Assembly: GCA_020634815.1 (NCBI GenBank)
Contig: JACKBA010000003.1
Location: 1 to 64,000, forward strand
Source: Caldilineaceae bacterium
GTDB lineage: Bacteria > Chloroflexota > Anaerolineae > Caldilineales > Caldilineaceae
Length of the DNA: 64,000 nucleotides
Direction: 5' to 3'
In this document: in pieces, positions 45,663-54,253 of the stretch
Layout: each line of letters begins with the position of its first letter
Numbering within the stretch: position 1 is the first letter of the stretch
Program-made: the position numbers and the translations under genes
Notes under the pieces: generated by a model
The model's database searches: none
The model's input: the letters and a program-made list of their open reading frames with translations, nothing else
What the model was told of the DNA's origin: nothing

Positions 45663-46520
45663 ATGTGCGTCCCTGCCTGCACCAAGAAGATCGCCACCGA
45701 TGTCAGCCGACGTAGCTTTCTGCGCAGCGCGGCCGGGCTGGCGGCCGTCACGACCCTGGCCGGCTGCGCGCCGGTCGCCGCCACTGCGCCTGCCGGCACG
45801 GCCGCGGCAATGGCGGCCATGCGTCCGGGCGGCTACAGCTTCAGCCGCATCCTCGACCTGACCCACACGCTCACGCCCGACTTCCCCACCTTCGGCGGTG
45901 ACCCGCAGTTGGAGTTGGAGACCATGGTCACGCTGGCCAATGACGGCTACAACATGTATCGCTGGCTGCTCGTCGAGCACACCGGCACGCACATGGATGC
46001 GCCGTTCCACTTCTCCGACGGTCCCAGCGCCGATCAGATTCCCGTAGAGGATCTCATGGGGCCGCTGGTTGTCGTCGACATCCGCGCCAAGGCCGAGGCC
46101 GACCCCGACGCCCAACTCACGCCCGACGATCTGGCCGCGTGGGAGAGCAGCCACGGCCCCATCCCCGACGGCGCCATCGTGGCCATGAACAGCGGCTGGG
46201 ATGCTTTCGTCGGCACCGACAAGTTCCGCAACGCCGACGACAGCGGCGCCATGCACTTCCCCGGCTTCCACATCGAGGCCATTGAGATGCTGCTGGGTGA
46301 GCGCAACGCCAGGGGCATCTTCGTCGACACGCTGAGTCTGGACTTTGGCCCGTCGCCCGACTTCGCTGTGCACTATCGCTGGCTGCCGGCTGGCAAGTGG
46401 GGCATCGAGAACGTGGCCAAGCTGGGCAGCCTGCCGGCCAGCGGCGCCATCGCCATCGTCGGCGGCCCGACCATCGCCGGCGCCACCGGCGGCCCGTCGC
46501 GGATTTTTGCGCTGGTGTAG
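45663..46520 (+). CDS. Tat-exported cyclase-family (kynurenine-formamidase-like) hydrolase
   Basis: A 285-residue protein from ATG 45663, with AAAGGAG about 10 bp upstream; an earlier ATG at 45564 is unsupported. The N-terminus has a twin-arginine motif (DVSRRSFLRSAAG) and a lipobox TLAGC with Cys35, so it is exported and lipid-anchored. The metal-binding signature of the family, HTGTHMDAPFHF, gives H106, H110, D112 and H116. Text DLTHTLTPDFPTFGGDP is also typical. Family members hydrolyse N-formylkynurenine, isatin or similar amide/lactam bonds with Mn or Zn. Export is unusual for kynurenine formamidase itself, so the substrate is probably external. Confidence 0.87.
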   Translation: MCVPACTKKIATDVSRRSFLRSAAGLAAVTTLAGCAPVAATAPAGTAAAMAAMRPGGYSFSRILDLTHTLTPDFPTFGGDPQLELETMVTLANDGYNMYRWLLVEHTGTHMDAPFHFSDGPSADQIPVEDLMGPLVVVDIRAKAEADPDAQLTPDDLAAWESSHGPIPDGAIVAMNSGWDAFVGTDKFRNADDSGAMHFPGFHIEAIEMLLGERNARGIFVDTLSLDFGPSPDFAVHYRWLPAGKWGIENVAKLGSLPASGAIAIVGGPTIAGATGGPSRIFALV

Positions 46521-46796
46521 AAAATATATTGGTCGACGCAGCGGCACAGAGAGTAGAAAACTGATTGATCGACGTGGCAGCGCAGAGATTCGCAATGCTG
46601 TGCGAATCCTGTGCGCGGCGACGGGTGAGGTCAGCCACTCGTCATCGCCGCGGTCGGCTACATCGGCCAGGCGCGTGGTAAAGACATAGGATGCGTCGGC
46701 CAGTGCGGCCAGGCAAACGGCGCGATGCAGTTGCCATGCGTCGGGAGCCTGCGGCTGGATGGTGATCGGATTGTTCGTTCCATGTTCGGACGATTT

Positions 46797-47093
46797 TCAC
46801 ATGCGCGGAGCGGGCCCGACCAGGCGCAGCTGTTGAGGATTCACGCCCGGCACGCGTTCGATCAGGCCACGCGCCTCCAGGTCCAGCTTGACTGTCGTCG
46901 TGTACCAGCCGATAGAGCCGTCAAACTCGGCGGGCAGGCGCGCCGCCACCGCCGCGGCCAGGGCGCCAAAGGGCAGCACGCCGGCCGCCTGGATGCTGGC
47001 CAGGATGGCCGCGGCTACGGCATCATACTTCGATTTGGCGATGTTGACGCCTTGCTTGCCGTCCGGGTGCAAGGTCTTGATGCGTTCGCTCAT
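46797..47093 (-). CDS. small winged-helix protein (DUF6958-like)
   Basis: A 98-residue protein starting MSERIKTLHPDGKQGVNIAK, with GAGAGAGG upstream. It has the family's ordered phrases: LHPDGKQGVNI, a helix SKYDAVAAAILASIQAAG, FGALAAAVAARL, then FDGSIGWYTTTVKLDLEARG and LIERV. The layout is a winged helix with a conserved SIGWY-VKLDLEARG wing. It lies 30 bp after the threonine dehydratase gene on the same strand, so they are probably co-transcribed. Function unknown, possibly DNA binding. The 276 bp beyond it up to the cyclase gene hold no confident gene. Confidence 0.75.
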   Translation of the reverse strand: MSERIKTLHPDGKQGVNIAKSKYDAVAAAILASIQAAGVLPFGALAAAVAARLPAEFDGSIGWYTTTVKLDLEARGLIERVPGVNPQQLRLVGPAPRM

Positions 47094-47123
47094 CGTGCCG
47101 TTCCCTCTCTCAGCGTGCGCCGC

Positions 47124-48098
47124 TCACAGAATGCGTTTCAGCGTGCCGAGATCGATGTTGCCGCCACACAGAACCACGCCCACGGTGCGCCCGTGGCCGC
47201 GCTGCGGATCCTTCAGGTAACCCGCCACGGCCGCGCCGGCCGCGCCCTCGATCAGCAGGTGCTGCGTCTCCATGACCAGGCGCATGGCCGCCGCGATCTC
47301 CTCCTCGCTCACGAGCACCCAGTCATCGACCAGCGCGCGGCACAGGGCAAAGGTGATAGCGCCGTGTTCGATCCCGCCCGCGCTACCGTCGGAGAGCGTG
47401 GACAGCGAGGGCATGTCGATGATCCGCCCGGCGCGCACCGACTCGTACATCACCGGCGAGTTGGCCGGCAGGCAGCCGACGACACGCACGGCCGGCTGTT
47501 GCGCCTTGAGCGCGGCGGCCACGCCGCTGATGAGCCCACCGCCGCCCACGGTCACATAGACGACATCGACGCCCGGCAGGTCTACCGCGATCTCGACGCC
47601 GGTGGTGCCCTGCCCGGCCACGATCGCGCGGTCGTTGTAGGGTGAAATGTAGATCTGCCCGCGGCGTTCGGCGTGGGCGCGTGCGTACACTTCCGTGTCG
47701 ACGCTGTCCTCGCCATGGAAGCGCACCTCCGCACCCAGCCGCCGGATGGCGTCGACCTTGACGGCGGCGGCGTGCTCCGGCACGAAGATGACGCCGGGCG
47801 CGCCCAGCGTGCGCAAAGCGTAGGCCACAGCCGCGCCATGGTTGCCGGAAGAGGCCGTCACCACGCCGCGCGCGCGGTCATCAGGCGCCAGACTCAGCAC
47901 CTTGTTGAAGGCGCCGCGCAGCTTGAAAGAGCCGGTGTGCTGGAGGTTCTCCTGCTTGAGATAGACCTCGTCGCCGCCCAATTGGCTCAGCGCCAAGGCC
48001 TCGTCCAGCGGCGTGCGCCGGATGAAAGGCGCGATGCGATCGGCGGCATGCAGGATCTCCGCTTGCAGCGCGGGCAGGGAAATGTCGTCGGCCGGCAT
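47124..48098 (-). CDS. threonine/serine dehydratase (PLP-dependent)
   Basis: A 324-residue enzyme from ATG 48098 (MPADDISLPALQAEILHAAD), with GAGG 8 bp upstream. Type II PLP fold: substrate/PLP lysine Lys59 in HTGSFKLRGA, ASSGNHGAAVAYA for the substrate loop, the PLP-phosphate glycine loop VGGGGLISG, and the C-terminal LCGGNIDL. It lacks the C-terminal ACT domains of biosynthetic IlvA, so it is of the short catabolic kind that turns threonine into 2-oxobutanoate and ammonia (or serine to pyruvate). Probably co-transcribed with the DUF6958-like gene. Confidence 0.9.
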   Translation of the reverse strand: MPADDISLPALQAEILHAADRIAPFIRRTPLDEALALSQLGGDEVYLKQENLQHTGSFKLRGAFNKVLSLAPDDRARGVVTASSGNHGAAVAYALRTLGAPGVIFVPEHAAAVKVDAIRRLGAEVRFHGEDSVDTEVYARAHAERRGQIYISPYNDRAIVAGQGTTGVEIAVDLPGVDVVYVTVGGGGLISGVAAALKAQQPAVRVVGCLPANSPVMYESVRAGRIIDMPSLSTLSDGSAGGIEHGAITFALCRALVDDWVLVSEEEIAAAMRLVMETQHLLIEGAAGAAVAGYLKDPQRGHGRTVGVVLCGGNIDLGTLKRIL

Positions 48099-48155
48099 AA
48101 TCTCAACCTCAGCGGGTGTACGGGCGCCGGTCACGCAACCGGCGACAGGCGGATC

Positions 48156-48887
48156 TCAGATGTCCTGGTTCTGCGGCAGCATCACCAGGTCGCGGATGGT
48201 GACGTGCGGCGGTCGCGAGAGCATAAAGACGACGGCCTCGGCCACATCTTCCGACGTGAGGCTGGCGTGCTTCTCCACCATCTCGGCGATCTTGGCCGGC
48301 TCGGTGAAGCCCCACAACTCGTTGGCGACCATGCCCGGGGCGATGGCGCCGACGCGGATGTTGTGGCCGGCGACCTGGCGGCGCAGCGTGTGGACAAAGC
48401 CCTGGATGGCGTGCTTGGACGCGCTGTAGACCGGCTCCCAGTGAATGTCAACGTGGCCGGAGATGGAACTGGTGACGAGAATGTCGCCCGCCTTCTGCGC
48501 CATCATGTGCGGCAGCACGGCATGGACGCCGCGCAGCACGCCGTCGATGTTGACGTCCATGAGGTTGGCCCATGCGTCGGGGTCGCCCTCGGCCGCCTGA
48601 CCGGGGATGTAGATGCCGGCGTTGGCGAAGAACACGTCGACGCGGCCGAAGTGGGCCACGGTCTCCTCCACCATGCGCACCACCTGCGCGCCCACTGTCA
48701 CATCGGTGGGAAGGACCAACACAGCGTCGCGCCCCAGTTCGTCCGCCAGCGCCTCCAGCCGTTCCGTCGAACGGGCAGCCAGCGTCAGCTTGCAGCCGAG
48801 CGGCGCCAGCGCGCGGGCCGTCGCCGCGCCGATGCCCGAGCTGGCGCCGGTGATGATGACCACTTTCCCTGCGAGTTGATGGCTCAT
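48156..48887 (-). CDS. short-chain dehydrogenase/reductase (YdfG-like)
   Basis: A 243-residue classical SDR. The ATG at 48887 is preceded by AAAGGA. Cofactor loop TGASSGIG (13-20), NAG in FFANAGIY (89-91), catalytic Ser around 140-141 in ILVTSSISG, and YxxxK as Y154/K158 in EPVYSASKHAIQG. AARSTERL after the second strand suggests NADP(H). YdfG-like enzymes oxidise serine, allo-threonine or 3-hydroxy acids, which would suit a neighbour that degrades threonine, but this is inference. Confidence 0.9.
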   Translation of the reverse strand: MSHQLAGKVVIITGASSGIGAATARALAPLGCKLTLAARSTERLEALADELGRDAVLVLPTDVTVGAQVVRMVEETVAHFGRVDVFFANAGIYIPGQAAEGDPDAWANLMDVNIDGVLRGVHAVLPHMMAQKAGDILVTSSISGHVDIHWEPVYSASKHAIQGFVHTLRRQVAGHNIRVGAIAPGMVANELWGFTEPAKIAEMVEKHASLTSEDVAEAVVFMLSRPPHVTIRDLVMLPQNQDI

Positions 48888-48944
48888 GCGATGATTCCTT
48901 TCAAAGATGACGGTGCTTCCAATGGCCAGGTTGTGATGGGCTTG

Positions 48945-50282
48945 TCAGATGGCGATGTCATCGTACTGCCCGCCCACCTTTTGCCCGTCTACCTTCTGGA
49001 CGAGCACCTTGTCGACCCGCCGCCCATCCATGTCGACGACCTCCAGGCGTAGCCCATCGACCCGCACGTGGCTGCCCACGGCCGGCACGCGTTCGAGAAT
49101 AGCCATGATCATGCCGCCGACGGTCTGGTAGTCGAGTTCATCACGCGCCGGCAGATCGGGGACGCGGAAGTAATCCTGGAATTCGTCGACCGAGAGCATG
49201 CCGTCCACCAGCCACGATCCATCCTCGCGTTCCACGATCTCCATGTCGTCCTCGGGGCCGAGTTCCTCGACGCTGCCCAGGATCGCCTCGACGATGTCGT
49301 TGATAGTGACCAGCCCTTCGAGCCCGCCATATTCGTTGATGATGAGCGCCATGTGCGAGCGCGACTCACGCATGCTCTCGATGACATCGAGCGCGGTCAT
49401 GCTCTCCGGCAGGAAGAGTGCAGGACGGGCGATCGATTGTAGGTCGGCGGTGGCGCCGGTCATGCGTTGCAGGAGCAGGTCGCGCACGAAGACGACGCCG
49501 ACGACGTGATCCAGGCCGGCCTCCGCCAGCGGGAAGCGCGAGTGGCTCGACTCCATGATCAGGTCGCGGATCTCCTGCTCGCTCTGCCCCACCTCGATCC
49601 AGTCGATGTCGGTACGCGGGGTCATGATGGCACTGGCGCGGCGGTCGCTCAGGCGAAAGACCTGCGTGACGATCTCCTCCTCGATGGGCTCGAAGATACC
49701 CGTCTGCGCGCCCTGCTGGAGCATGATGCGCACCTCTTCGTCGGTCACCGCCGGCGCGCCGCTGGGGCGCACGCCGAGCACGCGCGCCAGCCACTCGCTC
49801 GAGCGGTTGAGCAGCACGACCAGCGGGTGCGCCAGGCGCGCCAGGAAGGTCATAGGGCCGGCAACGACAGCGGCGAGTTGCTCGGGGTTGTTCAGCGCAA
49901 TGCGCTTGGGCGTCAGTTCGGCGACGATCAAGGATAGGTACGTCGTCACCAGCACGACGAGGAAGACGGCGATCGGCTGGGCATAGGACGCAAGCGCCGG
50001 CACGCGGGCAATGAGGTCGGCCACGGGCACCGAGAGCGTGGCGCCGCCGAACGCGCCGGTGAAGATGCCGATGGCCGTGATGCCGATCTGCACGGTGGAG
50101 AGAAAGTCGCCAGGCTCCTCGGCCAGGGCCAGGGCGCGCGCCGCCCCCGGCTTGCCGTCGTCCGCCAGCGTCTGCAAGCGCGGCCGCCGCGACGAGACGA
50201 TCGCCATCTCGGCCATGGAGAGAAAGCCGTTGGCGATGAGCAACAAAATGAGAAAGGCAAAGTCAAGCAGATATTGGCCCAT
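48945..50282 (-). CDS. CNNM/CorC-type membrane protein with CBS pair
   Basis: A 445-residue 'hemolysin-like' membrane protein. N-terminal CNNM/DUF21 part with three or four membrane segments (FLILLLIANGFLSMAEMAIV, TVQIGITAIGIFTGAFGGAT, IAVFLVVLVTTYLSLIVAEL, then TPKRIALNNPE). Two CBS domains follow (IMTPRTDIDWIEVGQSEQEI; LPESMTALDVIESMRESRSH, INEYGGLEGLVTINDIVEAI), then a CorC_HlyC C-terminal domain (VDGMLSVDEFQDYF, LDYQTVGGMIM). Such proteins are linked to magnesium export or resistance. The gene is single-standing, 33 bp after the oligopeptidase gene on the same strand. Confidence 0.9.
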   Translation of the reverse strand: MGQYLLDFAFLILLLIANGFLSMAEMAIVSSRRPRLQTLADDGKPGAARALALAEEPGDFLSTVQIGITAIGIFTGAFGGATLSVPVADLIARVPALASYAQPIAVFLVVLVTTYLSLIVAELTPKRIALNNPEQLAAVVAGPMTFLARLAHPLVVLLNRSSEWLARVLGVRPSGAPAVTDEEVRIMLQQGAQTGIFEPIEEEIVTQVFRLSDRRASAIMTPRTDIDWIEVGQSEQEIRDLIMESSHSRFPLAEAGLDHVVGVVFVRDLLLQRMTGATADLQSIARPALFLPESMTALDVIESMRESRSHMALIINEYGGLEGLVTINDIVEAILGSVEELGPEDDMEIVEREDGSWLVDGMLSVDEFQDYFRVPDLPARDELDYQTVGGMIMAILERVPAVGSHVRVDGLRLEVVDMDGRRVDKVLVQKVDGQKVGGQYDDIAI

Positions 50283-50315
50283 AAAAGTCGCAGTTTGCAG
50301 GCGTCCGGCCGGCGT

Positions 50316-52391
50316 TCAGTCCTCCAGCCCCACGGCGTTGAGCAGGAAGGCGAACTCGAAGGCCGTCTCGCGCAGGTAGTCGTAGCGCCCCGACGCGCCG
50401 CCGTGGCCGGCATCCATGTTGGTCTTGAGCAGCACCACGTTGGCGTCAGTCTTTATCTGGCGCAGGCGGGCTACATACTTGGCCGGCTCCCAATAGGAGA
50501 CGCGCGGGTCGTGCAGGCCGGCCGTGGCCAGGATCGCCGGATAGACTTTGCGCTCCAGGTTGTCGTAGGGCGAGTACGCCTTCATGTAGGCATAGTAGAC
50601 CGGGTCAGCCGGGTTGCCCCACTCCTCGAACTCGGTGACGGTGAGCGGGATCGAGGTGTCCTGCATGGTCGTGACGACATCCATGAAAGGCACACCGGCG
50701 ATGACGCCCGCAAAGAGATCGGGGCGCAGGTTGGTGACGGCGCCCATGAGCAGACCGCCGGCGCTGCGCCCCATGATCACAAGTTTGTCCGGCCGCGTGT
50801 AACCGGCGTTGACGAGCGTTTCGGCCGCGGCCACGAAGTCGGTAAAGGTGTTACGCTTGTTGAGCAGCTTGCCGTTCTCGTACCAGGCGCGGCCCATCTC
50901 GCTGCCGCCGCGGATGTGCGCCACGGCAAAGACGAAGCCGCGCTCGATGAGGCTGAGCCGGTTGGGGCGAAAGAAGGGTTCGGTGCTGGCGCCATAGGAA
51001 CCGTAGGAGTAGAGCAGGCACGGGCTCGATCCGTCCAGCGCCGTCCCCTTGCGGCAGACGAGCGACACCGGCACCTGGATGCCGTCGGGCGCCGTGGCCC
51101 ACAGGCGGTGCGTCTCGTAGTCGTCGGGGTTATAGTTGGCAATCTCCTCCTGCTTGAGCAGCGTGAAGGTGCGCCCCGCCATGTCGTAGGCGTAGGTGGT
51201 GGGCGGCGTCTTGAGCGAGGCGTAGAGCAACCGCACCGCAGCCGTGTCAAAGAGCGGGTTTTCGGCCAGGTAGACTGCATAGCTCTCCTCGGGAAAGCTG
51301 ACGCTGTGCTCCTCGGCGATCGCGGCCGCATCAGGCACAAGGCGCAGCACTTGCACGCGCTTGACGCCGCCGCTCCAGGCGAAGATCACCAGGTGGTCGC
51401 GGAATGCGGCGATCTCGTCGAGGAGCACGCCGGCCTGCTCGGAGACCAGTTCGCGCCACGCCTCAGGCCCCGGCGTTGCCACGGGCGCGGTCACGATGCG
51501 GAAGTCCTCGGCATTGTCGTTGGTCAGGATGTAGAAGGCATCGCCGCGGTGGTCGATATAGTATTCATGGCCCTGACGGCGGGCAGAGATGACCTGCGGT
51601 GCGCTCTCGGGCGCGGCAGCCGGGATCACGCGTGACTCGGTCGTTACGTTGCTGCGCAGATGGACGACAATGAAGTGCCCACTGCGTGTTTTGAAGAGCG
51701 TGGCAAAGAAGCGTTCGTCCTGCTCGTGGTGCACCAGAGCGTCGGCGCTCTGCTCGCTGCCCAGCACGTGGCGCCACACTTTGTCCGGCCGGTGCGCGGC
51801 ATCGAAGGTCGTGTAGAAGAAGCTGCCATTGTCGGCCGCCCATTCCAGCCCATAATAGGCGCCGGCGATGCGATCGGCCAGCAACTCGCCCGTGGCCAGG
51901 TCCTTGACGACGATGGTGTAGCTCTCGTTGCCGTCGATGTCGTAGCTGTAGGCCAGCAGGCGGTGGTCGGTGCTCATGCGGAAGTTGCCGATTTCGCAGA
52001 ACTCGTGACCCTCCGCCAGCGTGTTGACGTCGAGCAGAATCTCCTCGGCGGCCTCCATGCTGCCGGCGCGGCGGCAGTAGATGGGATAGTTGAGTCCCTG
52101 TACGGTGCGCTCGTAGTACCAGAAACCGCCATCCTCCACGGGCGCGGTCATGTCGGTTTCCTTGATCCGGCCGCGCATCTCCTGAAAGAGTCGCTCTTGC
52201 AGATCTTCGGTGGATTGCATGACGGCCGCGGCATAGGCGTTCTCGGCCGCCAGGTGATCGAGCACTTCCTGGCTGGTGCGATCGCGCATCCAGTAATAAT
52301 CGTCGATGCGCACGTCGCCGTGGGCAACGAGGCGCGTGGGGCGGCGAGGCGGCTGCGGCGGCTGCACGTCGCTGGCGTATGAAAAGGGCAT
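50316..52391 (-). CDS. ptrB: oligopeptidase B (S9A prolyl oligopeptidase family)
   Basis: A 691-residue cytoplasmic serine peptidase from ATG 52391 with GAGGAG 6 bp upstream. The N-terminal beta-propeller starts DDYYWMRDRTSQEVLDHLAA. The alpha/beta-hydrolase part has YGSYGASTEPFFRP, RGGSEMGRAWYENGKLLNKR, the nucleophile Ser near residue 540 in VIMGRSAGGLLMG, Asp in GLHDPRVSYWEPAKY and His in DAGHGGASGRYDYLRE. It cuts short peptides after Arg or Lys. Motifs and length fit PtrB-type enzymes. Confidence 0.92.
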   Translation of the reverse strand: MPFSYASDVQPPQPPRRPTRLVAHGDVRIDDYYWMRDRTSQEVLDHLAAENAYAAAVMQSTEDLQERLFQEMRGRIKETDMTAPVEDGGFWYYERTVQGLNYPIYCRRAGSMEAAEEILLDVNTLAEGHEFCEIGNFRMSTDHRLLAYSYDIDGNESYTIVVKDLATGELLADRIAGAYYGLEWAADNGSFFYTTFDAAHRPDKVWRHVLGSEQSADALVHHEQDERFFATLFKTRSGHFIVVHLRSNVTTESRVIPAAAPESAPQVISARRQGHEYYIDHRGDAFYILTNDNAEDFRIVTAPVATPGPEAWRELVSEQAGVLLDEIAAFRDHLVIFAWSGGVKRVQVLRLVPDAAAIAEEHSVSFPEESYAVYLAENPLFDTAAVRLLYASLKTPPTTYAYDMAGRTFTLLKQEEIANYNPDDYETHRLWATAPDGIQVPVSLVCRKGTALDGSSPCLLYSYGSYGASTEPFFRPNRLSLIERGFVFAVAHIRGGSEMGRAWYENGKLLNKRNTFTDFVAAAETLVNAGYTRPDKLVIMGRSAGGLLMGAVTNLRPDLFAGVIAGVPFMDVVTTMQDTSIPLTVTEFEEWGNPADPVYYAYMKAYSPYDNLERKVYPAILATAGLHDPRVSYWEPAKYVARLRQIKTDANVVLLKTNMDAGHGGASGRYDYLRETAFEFAFLLNAVGLED

Positions 52392-52549
52392 TGTACGCTC
52401 CTCACGGAATGTCTCGCTGCACCAGGTAGACGGGACGGCCATCGTCGGGCCATGCAGCGCCGGGTAATCTTGCGGCCATTTGTTTGCGCCGCCACGATTG
52501 GTGCATCATACTGGCATCAGTCCGGATAGACAACCTCAACGGCGGCTTC

Positions 52550-53122
52550 ATGGACAAACCGCTCTACCTGACCTTTGACGACGGGCCGCAGCCGGGCTCT
52601 ACTGACGTCATTCTCTCGATCCTGGCCGAGTATGGCGCGCACGCCGATTTCTTCATGATCGGCCGGCAGGTGGCGGCGCACCCCGACCTTGCCGCAGCCG
52701 CATACGCGGCCGGCCATGGCATCGGCAACCACACCTATCACCACCCGTCTTTGTGCGGCATCGACCACGCAACGATGAGGGCCGAAGTGAGCGCAACGCG
52801 GGAAGTCCTGGGCGCTCTGGGCAGCGGCTATCTGCGCCCGCCCTACGGCTACAGCGATCTCCACACCGCCCGGGTTGCGGCCGAGCTCGGCTATGCATTG
52901 CTCTTCTGGCACGTGGATCCGCGCGACTGGCGGCGGCCCGGCGCCGAGGTCATTGCCCGCCACGTGCTGCGCAACTGCTTTCCCGGCGCCATCATACTCC
53001 TGCACGACGGCGGCGGCGAAGAGCGCAGCCAGACCCACGCTGCGCTGCACCTGCTCCTGCCTGCCCTCATCGGCCAGGGCTATGCCCTGCGCAGCTACTG
53101 CCGTACCCACCCGCACCCTTGA
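52550..53122 (+). CDS. NodB-type polysaccharide deacetylase
   Basis: A 190-residue CE4 enzyme starting MDKPLYLTFDDGPQPGSTDV. All five catalytic motifs are visible: TFDDGP (D10, D11), the zinc pair H61 and H65 in HTYHHP, RPPYG (96-100), WHVDPRDW (120-127) and LLHDGGG. No signal peptide is seen from this start, and extending upstream gives none, so either it is cytosolic or the export signal is not recognised. Likely acts on chitin, peptidoglycan or other N-acetylated sugars. It is divergent from oligopeptidase B. Confidence 0.88.
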   Translation: MDKPLYLTFDDGPQPGSTDVILSILAEYGAHADFFMIGRQVAAHPDLAAAAYAAGHGIGNHTYHHPSLCGIDHATMRAEVSATREVLGALGSGYLRPPYGYSDLHTARVAAELGYALLFWHVDPRDWRRPGAEVIARHVLRNCFPGAIILLHDGGGEERSQTHAALHLLLPALIGQGYALRSYCRTHPHP

Positions 53123-53605
53123 GAGACCGTACCACTGGGAATCAGGCGAATTATGGTAGACATAGACCTTACGCCATGCTACAATCAATGCGCACATTTC
53201 CATGCAAGCAGTCTCGATCGCGCAGATTATTTGTTAGCCCATGCAAACGCCCTCTGCATTGGTGATTAGCACATTATGGTGATGGCCGGCTGCTCGGCTT
53301 CATCGAGGCACGCGTGGGAAATGGGCGACATCCGTGCGAGGGATGTACGTTTCGGCGACGTGCGATGTGCCAATTCTGGCGTTACTTGTGGACGCATCAC
53401 ACGTCATCATGAAGAGAGGCTCTTGTTCGCCATGCGAAATTGCCAACCAAGCAAGATTGCGCAGGCAGCGAAAAGGAGGTAGCAAACGCCCGATACATCT
53501 CGACCGAGCGGTTCGCTCACACGTTGCAAGTTCACACCCTTGAACAACAGGTAATTCGGAACACAGTTTGCTTCTTCCTGGAAGCAAGAAAGGAGCATCT
53601 TCGTC
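53123..53605. other. 483-bp leader region without a recognised gene
   Basis: No open frame here has both a credible start and recognisable content. A strong promoter lies at 53157-53185, so a leader of about 410 nt would precede the LysM gene. A good Shine-Dalgarno AAAAGGAGGT near 53473-53482 has no start codon at the right distance. No known riboswitch signature was recognised by eye. Confidence 0.5.
53157..53185 (+). promoter_or_regulatory. sigma70-type promoter
   Basis: TAGACA (53157-53162), a 17-bp spacer and TACAAT (53180-53185). It points to the LysM gene 420 bp away. Spacing is optimal and both hexamers differ little from consensus. Confidence 0.6.
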
Positions 53606-54100
53606 ATGAGGCGCAGATCGATCAATCCAGGCGTGCGGGCCGGGGGTCTTCTGTTGGCGATTGCCGTGGTGTTGGCCGGCGTGCTGATGCCGGCATCGGT
53701 TATGGCGGCGCCGGCCCAGGCAGCACCGGAGACGGTCTCCAGTCGCAGCGGCTGCGTTGCCTGGCATGTAGTGCGGCCAGGGGAGAACCTGACCCGCATT
53801 TCACGCTGGTACGGCGTCAGCGTGTGGGAGATTGCCCAGGTGAATGGCCTGCGCAATCCCAGCTTCATTTATGTAGGGCAGGTGCTCTGCATCCCCAGTA
53901 CTTACCATCCGCCGTCACCGTGGCCACCAAACCCGGGACCGCAGCCGGGGTGGTGCGGGCAGTTTTACACGGTGCAATATGGCGACACGCTGAGCGGAAT
54001 TGCGCGGCGCTGTGGCACCACCGTCAACTCGCTTGTCTGGCTGAACGGGCTGCCCAATCCGAATCTCATCCGCGGCGGACAGGTGCTGCGAATCTTCTGA
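53606..54100 (+). CDS. secreted protein with two LysM domains
   Basis: A 164-residue exported protein with AAAGGAG about 11 bp before ATG 53606. Signal peptide about 1-35 (LLLAIAVVLAGVLMPASVMA). Two LysM modules follow: WHVVRPGENLTRISRWYGVS ending GQVLCIP, and YTVQYGDTLSGIARRCGTTV ending GQVLRIF, separated by a proline-rich linker (YHPPSPWPPNPGPQPGW). Both have the usual GxxL..IA pattern for binding peptidoglycan or chitin-type glycans. Cysteine pairs around each module may form disulfides. No catalytic domain is attached, so it is a wall-binding or adaptor protein. Confidence 0.9.
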   Translation: MRRRSINPGVRAGGLLLAIAVVLAGVLMPASVMAAPAQAAPETVSSRSGCVAWHVVRPGENLTRISRWYGVSVWEIAQVNGLRNPSFIYVGQVLCIPSTYHPPSPWPPNPGPQPGWCGQFYTVQYGDTLSGIARRCGTTVNSLVWLNGLPNPNLIRGGQVLRIF

Positions 54101-54125
54101 TTTGGCAGTGACGACCCATTACAGA

Positions 54126-54162
54126 AATGAGGGCTAGAAGAATTCGTCTTCTGGCCCTCATT
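54126..54162. terminator. bidirectional intrinsic terminator
   Basis: AATGAGGGC-t-AGAAGA (54126-54141) pairs with TCTTCT-g-GCCCTCATT (to 54162), a stem of about 16 bp with one G-T pair, followed by CTATTTG. It sits between the convergent LysM and LLM-SCP2 genes. Confidence 0.75.
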
Positions 54163-54253
54163 CTATTTGTAGCCGGTGCGTTCAGCCGGTTCAGCGCGCG
54201 GGCCGGTCGATAGGATATCGGCTTTCCACCACACCTTGCCGCCGTTGTTGGGG

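Noticed and set aside
46560..46796. Possible minus-strand coding fragment (AWQLHRAVCLAALADASYVF) beyond the stop of the DUF6958-like gene
   Set aside because: It looks protein-like, but it has no start codon or ribosome site and runs into a repeat-like stretch and the shadow frame of the cyclase gene; evidence is too weak for a gene or a read-through call.
53186..53605. Known riboswitch (c-di-AMP or c-di-GMP type) before the LysM gene
   Set aside because: Conserved sequence blocks of these classes could not be found by eye.
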